From 66-474 sp036279975 (GTDB lineage: Bacteria; Pseudomonadota; Gammaproteobacteria; Xanthomonadales; Rhodanobacteraceae): a DNA stretch of 29,400 bases. A model generated the notes under the pieces. It was given only the letters and a program-made list of their open reading frames with translations, had not been told where the DNA came from and ran no database searches. A program made the translations under genes and the position numbers. Positions 15,289 to 22,254 of the stretch are shown in pieces. Within the stretch, counting starts at the first letter, position 1, and each line of letters begins with the position of its first letter. The stretch covers positions 1-29,400 of the forward strand of contig DASURP010000021.1 in NCBI GenBank assembly GCA_036279975.1. Reading direction: 5' to 3'.

Positions 15289-15766
15289 ACAGCGCCAACG
15301 CAAACGTCCCCAGCATCATGAAGGCCGTGGCGAGCTTGATCGCGGTGCCGATCAGCAGCCCGATCCAGGTGCCGACGCCCACCCTCGTGGCGTGTTCGAT
15401 CGGGCTACCCGAAACCAGCTGACCGATCACGGCGCCGATGAACGGGCCGAGCAGCAACCCGGGAATGCCGAAGAACAGTCCGACGATGGTGCCGATGAAG
15501 GCGCCCCAGGCCGCCGCCCTGCTGGCGCCGTAGCGCTTTGCGCCGTACGTGCCGGCAAGAAAGTCGAACACGATGGAGATCGCCGCCAACACGCCGAGGA
15601 TCACGACCACCCAGACCCTGATCTTCTCGAAGTGCCCCACCCACGCGGCCAGCAACATGCCGCCGAACATCGCGGGGACACCCGGCAAGATCGGAAGGAG
15701 CGTGCCGATGAAGCCGGCGACGATCAGCAACCCCGCGACGGCGTACCACAGGATGTTCCAGTCCAT
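15281..15766 (-). CDS. DUF456 family membrane protein
   Basis: A 161-residue integral membrane protein of the DUF456 family, whose function is unknown. It is almost entirely hydrophobic with several helices. Glycine-rich helices such as GLLIVAGFIGTLLPILPGVP and GAFIGTIVGLFFGIPGLLLG are typical of the family. The ATG at 15766 was chosen over an in-frame TTG two codons earlier. The ribosome site is not evident, and a hairpin sits about 17 bases upstream. It is convergent with fadA and lies 112 bases downstream of the MddA-like gene, so it may be its own unit. No substrate can be assigned. Confidence 0.85.
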   Translation of the reverse strand: MDWNILWYAVAGLLIVAGFIGTLLPILPGVPAMFGGMLLAAWVGHFEKIRVWVVVILGVLAAISIVFDFLAGTYGAKRYGASRAAAWGAFIGTIVGLFFGIPGLLLGPFIGAVIGQLVSGSPIEHATRVGVGTWIGLLIGTAIKLATAFMMLGTFALALLV

Positions 15767-15782
15767 CGGCAAAGAATAGCCG

Positions 15783-15810
15783 CTCTTCCTCCTGCTTCCG
15801 CAGGGAAGAG
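15783..15810 (-). promoter_or_regulatory. Hairpin just upstream of the DUF456 gene
   Basis: CTCTTCC (15783-15789) pairs with GGAAGAG (15804-15810), and an inner CCTG/CAGG extends the stem around a short loop. It ends 17 bases before the ATG and no T-run follows. It could affect translation initiation; this is inference only. Confidence 0.35.
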
Positions 15811-15878
15811 AGCGACGGGGATGGCACTGCGGCAGCGCGGAAAGTGTCCCGCGCCGCCATTGACCGGAACCGCGCCCG

Positions 15879-16655
15879 CTAGCGTCGGGACGGAATGAAG
15901 TCCGGATCCTCGTGGCGTGAGGGCCGCGGCCACGGGCAGATCATCGGCACGCGCTGGCGGTAACCCCGATAGTCTTCGCCGTGCATCGCGACCAGATCGC
16001 GCTCTTCGAGAAACCGCACCGCGATCAGGATGTAGGCGGTCGTCGCGGCCGCAAACAGCAAGTGTCCGACGGTCATGCGGGGGATCGCCCAGAACGCGAT
16101 GATGAACCCCAGCATCAGCGGATGCCGCACGATGCGGTAATAGAAGCTCTCGACGAATTCCGGCGCCGTGTAGGCGACGCCGCGCGCGCGCAGCCACACC
16201 TGGCGCAGGCCGAACAGGTCGAAGTGGCTGATGATGAAGGTGCCGCTCAGCACGATCAGCCAGCCCAATGCCGATACGGCATACAGCAGCCACCACGCCC
16301 AGCCGGGGCCCACGTCCCAGACCGCGCCCGGCAGCGGCCGCCATTGCCAGAACAACAGGATCAACACCAGGCTGGTGAGCAGGACGTAGGTGCTGCGCTC
16401 CATCGACTCGGGCAACCAGCCCGTCAACCAGCGCTTGAAACCGCGCCTTGCCATGCCGCTGTGTTGCACGGCAAAAAGCCCCAGCAGCACGAGGTTGATG
16501 ACCCAGTCACCGGGTGCACCCGCCGGTTCGGGCATGGGTTGGTCCAGCGTCCTGGGCAGGGGCGCATCGGCGACGAAGCCGATGGCGTACAGGAACACCA
16601 GGAAGAACACGACATAGCAAATCAGGCCATACAGGAAGATCAGGGCGCCACGCAT
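15879..16655 (-). CDS. mddA: MddA-like methanethiol S-methyltransferase (NnrU/isoprenylcysteine methyltransferase-like)
   Basis: A 258-residue membrane protein with about five or six helices. The C-terminal part has the conserved pattern of MddA-type methyltransferases: YYRIVRHPLMLGFIIAFWAIP, then GHLLFAAATTAYI, LEERDL and YRQRVPM. MddA uses SAM to methylate methanethiol to dimethyl sulfide. Related membrane methyltransferases act on other small thiols or lipids, so the substrate is inferred. The start at MRGALIF has GAGGA upstream. The GFA-family gene ends 45 bases upstream on the same strand, so the two may be co-transcribed. Length is close to that of characterised MddA proteins (about 260). 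Confidence 0.82.
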   Translation of the reverse strand: MRGALIFLYGLICYVVFFLVFLYAIGFVADAPLPRTLDQPMPEPAGAPGDWVINLVLLGLFAVQHSGMARRGFKRWLTGWLPESMERSTYVLLTSLVLILLFWQWRPLPGAVWDVGPGWAWWLLYAVSALGWLIVLSGTFIISHFDLFGLRQVWLRARGVAYTAPEFVESFYYRIVRHPLMLGFIIAFWAIPRMTVGHLLFAAATTAYILIAVRFLEERDLVAMHGEDYRGYRQRVPMICPWPRPSRHEDPDFIPSRR

Positions 16656-16700
16656 GATTGCTTTTCCTCGACGAAAGGGAACGGAGGTTGCTTGCCTGCC

Positions 16701-17153
16701 TCACTCGGCCATGGCGGCACCCGAGCCACCCATGGCCTCGGGAAGATCCTTGAGCTTGGTCACGCCATCGCGGATCGGCAACACGCTTTCCGCGTAGTGG
16801 ACGTGCACGCCCGGCGCGAAATCGAAATCCTCGATCACGGCGGCATACACGTCCACGAGGCCCCACGCGGGGTGTTCGGTCAGCACATGGCCGCCGCACC
16901 GCTTGCACCAGCGGCGCACGCTGGCTGGGGTTTTCGCGTAGCTGCCAAGCTGGTCTTCGCCTCTCGTGATCCGCACCGAAGCATTCGGCCACAGGCTGAA
17001 GGCATTGACCGGCCCCGCCGACCAGCGCCGGCAGGACTCGCAGTGGCAATAACCCATGGCCTCGGGCGCGCCACTCAGGCTGACCTCGACCGCGCCGCAG
17101 AAACAACGTGCCGTGTGGACCGCAGGCGTTCCCATGTTGTGCCCCGCATTCAT
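16701..17153 (-). CDS. GFA family protein (zinc-binding, glutathione-dependent formaldehyde-activating enzyme fold)
   Basis: A 150-residue protein with the GFA cysteine pattern: C17 and C19 in CFCG, C36, C38 and C41 in CHCESC, and C83 and C86 in WCKRCGGHV. These are expected to bind zinc. Family members are annotated as glutathione-dependent formaldehyde-activating or CENP-V-like, but the true substrate of most is unknown. Its ATG overlaps the TGA of the secreted cupin gene (ATGA), which decides the start and implies translational coupling. A second in-frame ATG is six codons in. MddA follows 45 bases downstream; a shared role in small-thiol or one-carbon chemistry is a guess. Confidence 0.85.
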   Translation of the reverse strand: MNAGHNMGTPAVHTARCFCGAVEVSLSGAPEAMGYCHCESCRRWSAGPVNAFSLWPNASVRITRGEDQLGSYAKTPASVRRWCKRCGGHVLTEHPAWGLVDVYAAVIEDFDFAPGVHVHYAESVLPIRDGVTKLKDLPEAMGGSGAAMAE

Positions 17154-17647
17154 TGCTGCCGCGACGGATCGTCCGCCGGGTTGACGTAGACGATCTGGAA
17201 CGGGCCGTAGAAACTCAGGTCGATCAGGGCGCCTTCATCTTCGGTGTAGGCGTAGTGATGATGCATGGCGGGCAGCGACACGAAACCCATCGCGGGGGCG
17301 GGGGTGGCCCGTGCCTTCTCCACCTTGTCGCCCATGCCGATGAAAAGCGGTCCGTCGAGGACCGTCAGACTCTCGGCGGTCGGGTGCCAGTGCGGCGCGA
17401 AGGTCGTGTGCGGCGGGATCTTGAGACGCACGATCGAAAAGCCCTCGGCGAACGGATTGCCGTACAGTACGGCGATCTGCACGCCCTTCGGGAGTACCGG
17501 CGGGGCCTGCATCCATTTGAGGTCGGCGGGCGCCAGTTGCACGTGATCGGCAGGCGCAGCCGGTGGCGCGGCGAGCGCGGTGCCGGCGGCGCAGGCAAAC
17601 CCCAGCACACAGAGCAACGCCATCGAGAGATGTGGTTTCCGGTTCAT
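17150..17647 (-). CDS. Exported cupin-domain protein
   Basis: A 165-residue protein with a signal peptide (about 1-26, ending GTALA) and one cupin barrel. The probable metal ligands are H86, H88 and E92 in HWHPTAES and one of the histidines at 129-131 in MHHHYAY. It would act in the periplasm; the substrate is unknown. The start at MNRKPHL gives a proper signal sequence and has AGGA about 8 bases upstream. A longer open frame upstream lacks it and overlaps non-coding sequence. The stop overlaps the GFA start by ATGA, so the cupin is the first gene of a coupled pair. Confidence 0.82.
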   Translation of the reverse strand: MNRKPHLSMALLCVLGFACAAGTALAAPPAAPADHVQLAPADLKWMQAPPVLPKGVQIAVLYGNPFAEGFSIVRLKIPPHTTFAPHWHPTAESLTVLDGPLFIGMGDKVEKARATPAPAMGFVSLPAMHHHYAYTEDEGALIDLSFYGPFQIVYVNPADDPSRQQ

Positions 17648-17807
17648 GGACGTGTCCTCGCGTTGGACCGCAATTGGACTCCGGGCGGTGCCGGAACCGG
17701 CACACAGCGCGTCATGCCATCGACCAGTGTCCGGGTGCGGGCACCGCGCCACAATGCCCGTTGCACCGGCAAACATGCCCGAAACGCCGGCCCTTGCGGT
17801 CGGGAGA

Positions 17808-18377
17808 TCAACCCGTGGCCTGGTTGCACGAGACCAGCGGGTTCCACATCGAGAACGCACCCATCGGGTTGTGTTTCCAGGCCCACACGTGGATCGAGTA
17901 GAAGGCCGGCAGGCCGTAGCGATTGGGCATGCCGGTGAAGTCCAGTGACTGGCCCATCAGTACCGGCGGCACGCTGTCGTGGCTGGCGTTCCACTGGTCG
18001 GCCAGTACCACATACTCCACCGCCACCAGGCGCAGCTGGCCGTGCGCTCCCGGTTCGTACACCAGCACCTCCGGGTGTTGCGGGTCGAGCACCCCGTCGG
18101 CGACATAGTTCCCGTTGGCGTAATGGTTGCCCATGGCCCCGGCCATCGGACCGCTGACGCAACCAAGGAACCGCCCGTAGCCGTCGTGGAGGGCCGTCAC
18201 CACATTCTGGTATTTACGCGATGCGTCCCTCACTGCTGCGATCAGCCCGCTCGCCGGATCCTGGAACGACAGGGTGGGGTCGTCGCCGCGCGGAGGTGCA
18301 GCCATGGTCCGGGGCGCCCATACGGCGGCGAATGCAGCAGCAAGCGCGATGACGATGAGCGTGGTTTGCGTTTTCAT
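17808..18377 (-). CDS. Exported protein of unknown function
   Basis: A 189-residue protein with a signal peptide (about 1-27, ending RTMAA). The mature part has a conserved look that I recall from unannotated secreted proteins of many bacteria: GYGRFLGCVSGP (67-78), GVLDPQHPEVLVYEP, LMGQSLDFTG and a C-terminal PNRYGLPAFYSIHVWAWKHN. C73 and C184 could form a disulfide. The ATG has a strong GGAGGG about 5 bases upstream. It lies 160 bases upstream of the cupin on the same strand; that gap shows no gene. The sequence is rich in Trp and His near the end (HVWAWKHNP), but no catalytic motif can be named, so I give no function. Confidence 0.8.
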   Translation of the reverse strand: MKTQTTLIVIALAAAFAAVWAPRTMAAPPRGDDPTLSFQDPASGLIAAVRDASRKYQNVVTALHDGYGRFLGCVSGPMAGAMGNHYANGNYVADGVLDPQHPEVLVYEPGAHGQLRLVAVEYVVLADQWNASHDSVPPVLMGQSLDFTGMPNRYGLPAFYSIHVWAWKHNPMGAFSMWNPLVSCNQATG

Positions 18378-18527
18378 GGGACCCTCCCGGGATCGATGTT
18401 TCCGGATGAATGGTTGCGACGCCCACCGCGTGGGAGTGATTGCAATACGAGAAGCACCGGAATGCTGGCTTGCGACACGCGCTCCTTCGATCGAATTCTG
18501 TCGCGGCCATCCGGCGTGAACACCCCC

Positions 18528-18785
18528 TCAGGGACGTGCTTCCAGCACGATGTTGAAAGGCGTTTCCGCCGCGCGCCGGAAACGCGAGAAACCGCCTTCG
18601 TCCACCAGCACTCTGCGCATGCGGGCCTCGCCGGCCTGCGCGCCGAGCGCGGGCCCGTTGCGCGCCAGCGCCTTGTACAAGCCGAGCCGGTCGCCGATCA
18701 GCGTCAGCGAGGCGCTGACGGCGGCGCCAAGGTCGCCGACGGCCTTGCCGAGGAATTCGTGGAGCCGACCTTCATCGACGGTCAT
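18528..18785 (-). pseudogene. Internally deleted remnant of a class I SAM-dependent methyltransferase
   Basis: An 85-codon frame that joins the N-terminus and the extreme C-terminus of a longer methyltransferase. Residues 1-45 (LHEFLGKAVGDLGAAVSASL and on to LYKALARNGP) match the N-terminal winged-helix start of this family. Residues 46-85 (ALGAQAGEARMRRVL and on to TPFNIVLEARP) match its last 40 residues. Intact members have about 350 residues, so roughly 270 residues with the whole SAM-binding fold are missing, in frame. A GGAGG site 7 bases before the ATG is preserved, so a mini-protein could still be made. It cannot be a methyltransferase. Family recognition is from memory. Confidence 0.75.
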
Positions 18786-18978
18786 GCAGCGCCCTCCGAC
18801 AGTGCGCCGGGCGACCGACCCTAGACCGATGCACCGGGGTGAAGATGCCTGGCAGGTACGTCGCCATGGGATTGCGCCACCCCGTGCGCGGCCTGGTTTC
18901 GCATTCGCCCGGCCCGGAACGAGTCTCGCCATGTCCGGACGCAACCGCAATGACTTATACTCTGCGATCCATGCTCGA

Positions 18979-18996
18979 AACGCCGACCGGGGCGTT
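18979..18996 (+). promoter_or_regulatory. Hairpin in the leader of the AraC-family gene
   Basis: AACGCC (18979-18984) and GGCGTT (18991-18996) form a perfect 6-bp stem with loop GACCGG, ending 8 bases before the ATG at 19005. It covers the position where a ribosome site would lie, and no clear one is visible. A TATACT at 18956-18961 could be a -10 box, but no fitting -35 was seen. Confidence 0.35.
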
Positions 18997-19004
18997 GTGC
19001 AAGC

Positions 19005-19967
19005 ATGACAACCGACCTGCTTTCCGACGTACTGGCGCTGGTGCGCCTGACTGGCGCGCTGATTTTCCGGGCGGACATCACGGCGCCATGGGGCATCGCG
19101 GGAAACCCCACGCTGGACAAGTTCGCCCCGTTGCTGCCTGCCTCCACCAACAATGTCATCGCCCTGCACGTGGTGCTGTCGGGGGAGTGCTGGATCCGTT
19201 GTCTGACACGGGACTGGATCCACCTGACCTGCGGCCGGGCGGTGGTGATTTCGCACGGCGACCGGCACGACCTTTGCGATCGGCCCGGACGCGAGACCAT
19301 GCCGTTTCCCACGCTGCTTCGCGGTCGCTCGTTGCTGGATCTGCGCCACGCGAAAATCGGGACCGGGCCGGGGGCGAAGGTGAGCCTGTTGTGCGCTTTC
19401 CTGGGCTGCGACCACCGCACATTCGACCCTCTGTGCGATTCCTTGCCACCCGTGTTCGAGGTGGATCTTGGTGCGCACCGGGATCCACTGGTGCGCTATG
19501 CGGTCGCGAACGCACTCGACGACAGCCCCGGCGCCGCGGGCTTGCGCAGCCGGCTCGCGGAGCTGCTTTACCTGAGCACCTTGCGGCGATACATGCGCGA
19601 CATGCCGGCGGACACCACCGGCTGGCTGGCCGGCCTGCGCGATCCGCTGGTCGGGCGCGCCCTGCAAGCCATCCACGCCGCGCCCTGCCGGCGCTGGTCG
19701 GTGGACGAGCTGGCCACGACACTCGCCAGTTCCCGCTCCGTGCTGGCCGAGCGCTTCCGTACGATCATCGGCGAACCTCCCATGCACTATCTGACGCGGC
19801 TGCGCATGCAGCTCGCGGCGCGCAGCATCGAAGACAGCCGGTGCAGCATCGCAAGTGTTGCCGACCAGGTCGGCTATGACTCCAGCGCCGCCTTCCAGCG
19901 TGCCTTCAAGCGCTGCTTCGGGATGCCACCGGCGATGTGGCGGCAGCACGTGGTCGGCGCGCAATGA
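19005..19967 (+). CDS. AraC-family transcriptional regulator with N-terminal cupin domain
   Basis: A 320-residue regulator. The N-terminal half (about 1-190) resembles the AraC cupin_6 effector domain: GALIFRADITAPWGI, then HVVLSGECWI and SHGDRHDL. The C-terminal half (about 215-312) holds two helix-turn-helix units: WSVDELATTLASSRSVLAERF, then CSIASVADQVGYDSSAAFQR followed by AFKRCFGMPP. Regulators of this type often control a neighbouring oxidoreductase gene. It is divergent from the methyltransferase remnant (219-base gap) and convergent with the FAD oxidase, the two stops being 13 bases apart. Its original target may have been the now deleted methyltransferase. The effector is unknown. 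Confidence 0.92.
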   Translation: MTTDLLSDVLALVRLTGALIFRADITAPWGIAGNPTLDKFAPLLPASTNNVIALHVVLSGECWIRCLTRDWIHLTCGRAVVISHGDRHDLCDRPGRETMPFPTLLRGRSLLDLRHAKIGTGPGAKVSLLCAFLGCDHRTFDPLCDSLPPVFEVDLGAHRDPLVRYAVANALDDSPGAAGLRSRLAELLYLSTLRRYMRDMPADTTGWLAGLRDPLVGRALQAIHAAPCRRWSVDELATTLASSRSVLAERFRTIIGEPPMHYLTRLRMQLAARSIEDSRCSIASVADQVGYDSSAAFQRAFKRCFGMPPAMWRQHVVGAQ

Positions 19968-19980
19968 CGTGGCGTGAGGT

Positions 19981-21261
19981 TCACCCCTCCAGCATGGACT
20001 TGAAGCGATCCCGGCCCTGCAGCCACCAGTATTGGGCTTGCACGCCGAGGTAACCGAGGGGGCGGAAGGTGTTCTGCAAACCGAATTGAGCGAACTCGCG
20101 CCAACCATCGTCGTCCTGGGCGATGGCGGCGGCCAGCAGCTCACCGGCGGCGCAGGTCGGCGCGGTGCCGTGCCCGCCGAACGCCTGCATCCACCACAGG
20201 CCGTCGCCGCGCGTGCCGAGCTGCGGCATCTGGTGGCGCGCGTAACTCATCAGGCCGGACCATGCGTACTCGATCCCGACCCCCGCAAGTTGTGGAAACA
20301 CGTGCAGCAGGTCGCGTGTCAGCAGTTTCCGCACCGCCTCGGCGGAATGGTCGCGGACGGAGATGCGCCCACCCCACAACAGCCTTGAATCCTTGAGCGG
20401 CCGGTAATAGTCGAAAGCGAAACGGGTGTCGTAGATCGCGGCCTGGGTGTGTAGGCATTCCTGCAGCCGCGCGCCGAGCGGTTCGGTGGCCATCACGTAG
20501 GTCGCGATCGGCAGCACCGCGTGATCGACGTCGCGTTGCAGGTGCGCAAGATAGCCGCCACAGGCCAGCACCACGCTTTGTGCCTTCACCTCGCCGCGCC
20601 CGGTGCGTACCCGCCAGCCCGCGCCGTTTCGCACGACCCGTCGCACCCGGGAGTTTTCGTGGAAGCGCACCCCCTGCCCTTGCGCGGCGCGCACCATGCC
20701 GTGCAGGTAGTCGAGTGGATGCAGGTGCAGCGCATTGCGCTCGAACAGGCCGTCGTGGTAACGCCGGCTGTGGATGATGCTGCGGAGGTGGTTCTTGGCG
20801 ATCCATTCCCACTCGACGCCATAGGTTTGCGCGAGCAGGCGCTGGCGTTCGCGCAGTACTTGCGGATCGCGGAACCAGTTGGCCCAGATCACCCCGGCAT
20901 CGGTTGCATCGCACTGGATGGCGTATTTCGCGATGCGCTTGCGGATCAGCCCGACCGCGTCGGTGGTGGCGGCGTAGAGGCGCCGCGCGCGCTCGGCCCC
21001 GAGCTGTCGAAGCAGGGCGTCTTCACCCAGCGAATAGCCGCCGAACACGAAGCCGCCATTGCGGCCCGACGCGCCGTGGCCGATGCCTTTGCGCTCCAGC
21101 AGCAGCACCTCGCGCACGCCGCGTTCGGCCAGGCCGAGCGCGAGGCACACGCCTGCGTAGCCGCCGCCGACGATCACGACGCGCGCCTCGTGCCTGCCCT
21201 CGAGGGCAGGCAGTGGATCGAACGGTCGTGCGCTGGCCGCGTACCAGGTTTGCCGTGTCAT
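19981..21261 (-). CDS. FAD-dependent amine/amino-acid oxidase, PuuB-like (DAO family)
   Basis: A 426-residue oxidoreductase. The N-terminal part has the TWYAASARPF lead typical of gamma-glutamylputrescine oxidase-like proteins, then FAD-binding VGGGYAG (31-37) and GASGRNGG (63-70). The C-terminal FAD contact is AFGGHGTAPTCAAGELLA. Such enzymes oxidise amines or D-amino/imino acids, releasing hydrogen peroxide and ammonia; the substrate cannot be read here. No other puu genes are near. The start at MTRQTWY fits the family; a longer open frame runs into the palindromic repeat upstream and is rejected. The gene ends convergently with the AraC gene. Confidence 0.85.
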   Translation of the reverse strand: MTRQTWYAASARPFDPLPALEGRHEARVVIVGGGYAGVCLALGLAERGVREVLLLERKGIGHGASGRNGGFVFGGYSLGEDALLRQLGAERARRLYAATTDAVGLIRKRIAKYAIQCDATDAGVIWANWFRDPQVLRERQRLLAQTYGVEWEWIAKNHLRSIIHSRRYHDGLFERNALHLHPLDYLHGMVRAAQGQGVRFHENSRVRRVVRNGAGWRVRTGRGEVKAQSVVLACGGYLAHLQRDVDHAVLPIATYVMATEPLGARLQECLHTQAAIYDTRFAFDYYRPLKDSRLLWGGRISVRDHSAEAVRKLLTRDLLHVFPQLAGVGIEYAWSGLMSYARHQMPQLGTRGDGLWWMQAFGGHGTAPTCAAGELLAAAIAQDDDGWREFAQFGLQNTFRPLGYLGVQAQYWWLQGRDRFKSMLEG

Positions 21262-21289
21262 CCGGCCAGCATATCGCAGTGGGAAAACC

Positions 21290-21364
21290 GGGGTCAGAGT
21301 GCACTTTCGCGGACCGGTCTCGTCAATGGCACAGACCGCTGGCTCGAAAGTGCACCCCGACCCC
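21290..21364. repeat. Long imperfect palindrome with GGGGTCAGAGTGCACTTT ends
   Basis: The left arm at 21290-21309 and the right arm at 21345-21364 match at 18 of 20 positions when the right is reverse-complemented. A second inner complementarity (ACCGGTCT against AGACCGCT) continues the palindrome. It lies in the 118-base gap between galU and the PuuB-like gene. Very similar ends occur as dispersed repeats in gammaproteobacterial genomes, often beside IS200-like (RAYT) transposases, as I recall. No transposase is here. It may end transcription from galU. Confidence 0.8.
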
Positions 21365-21379
21365 TGCTTCCCAGCTGGG

Positions 21380-22237
21380 TCAGTTCGTGGCTGCAGCACC
21401 CGCCACGAGGTGGCGCAACGCCGGGTCGGCAGCGGCGAAATGCAGGGTCGCGCGCACCATGCCGGCCTTGCTGCCGCAATCGAAACGCGTGCCGGCGAAG
21501 CGATGGGCCAGCACCGGGGTTTCCTTCAGCAAGGCGGCGATCGCGTCGGTCAGCTGGATTTCGCCGCCGGCGCCCGGCGTAGTGCTTTCCAGCAGCTCGA
21601 AAATGCGCGCCGGCAACACATAGCGCCCGACCACGGCGAGGTTCGAGGGCGCATCTTCGGGCTTGGGCTTTTCGACCATGAAACGGATGCGGTCGCCGTC
21701 GGACCCGACGTCGACGATGCCGTACTTGCCGGTGTCGGCGTGCGGCACTTCCTCGACTGCGAGCACGCCGGTCTTGCCGTCCGCCATGCGCGCCGCCATC
21801 TGGCGCAGCGCGCCCGGGCCATCGTTCACGATCAGGTCGTCCGGCAGGATGACGCCGAATGGCTCGTCGCCGATGACGGCGCGCGCGCACAGCACCGCGT
21901 GGCCAAGCCCGAGCGCCTGCTGCTGGGTGACATACACGCAACGCACGTGCCGCGGCAGCAACCCCTGCACCATTGCCAGCAGTTCGAGCTTGCCGGCGCG
22001 GTCCAGGGTTTCCTCCAGCTCGTAGGCGGAATCGAAATAGTCCTCGATCGCATGCTTGTAGCGGTTGGTGACGAACACCAGCGTATCGGCGCCGGCATCG
22101 ACGGCTTCGTCGACGGCATACTGGATCAGCGGCCGGTCCAGTACCGGCAGCATCTCCTTGGGAACCACCTTGGTCGCCGGAAGGAAACGAGTGCCGAGTC
22201 CGGCCACCGGAAACACCACCTTGCGCAATCGTGCCAC
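21380..22237 (-). CDS. galU: UTP-glucose-1-phosphate uridylyltransferase
   Basis: A 285-residue cytoplasmic enzyme making UDP-glucose for LPS, capsule and trehalose or galactose metabolism. The nucleotidyltransferase signature GLGTRFLPATKVVPKEMLPV (13-32) is intact, as are the downstream family blocks TGKYGIVD, FMVEKP and GGEIQLTDAI. The start is a GTG at 22237 with AAGGA about 6 bases upstream. The open frame continues far upstream inside the WbpM-like gene and is not part of this protein. It begins 17 bases after the 4,6-dehydratase stop, so both nucleotide-sugar genes are probably on one transcript. Length is near the family norm (about 290-300). Confidence 0.94.
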   Translation of the reverse strand: MARLRKVVFPVAGLGTRFLPATKVVPKEMLPVLDRPLIQYAVDEAVDAGADTLVFVTNRYKHAIEDYFDSAYELEETLDRAGKLELLAMVQGLLPRHVRCVYVTQQQALGLGHAVLCARAVIGDEPFGVILPDDLIVNDGPGALRQMAARMADGKTGVLAVEEVPHADTGKYGIVDVGSDGDRIRFMVEKPKPEDAPSNLAVVGRYVLPARIFELLESTTPGAGGEIQLTDAIAALLKETPVLAHRFAGTRFDCGSKAGMVRATLHFAAADPALRHLVAGAAATN

Positions 22238-22254
22238 GTCTTGTCCTTTTCGTT

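Noticed and set aside
17648..17807. Possible small gene between the unknown exported protein and the cupin
   Set aside because: The open frames there have no start with a ribosome site and no recognisable protein; it is treated as leader sequence.
18933..18961. Promoter for the AraC gene around TATACT
   Set aside because: The -10 box is plausible, but the bases 17 upstream do not resemble a -35 box, so I did not list it as a separate promoter.
18528..20144. 538-codon frame containing the methyltransferase remnant
   Set aside because: Only the last 85 codons resemble a protein family; the rest is antisense to the AraC gene.
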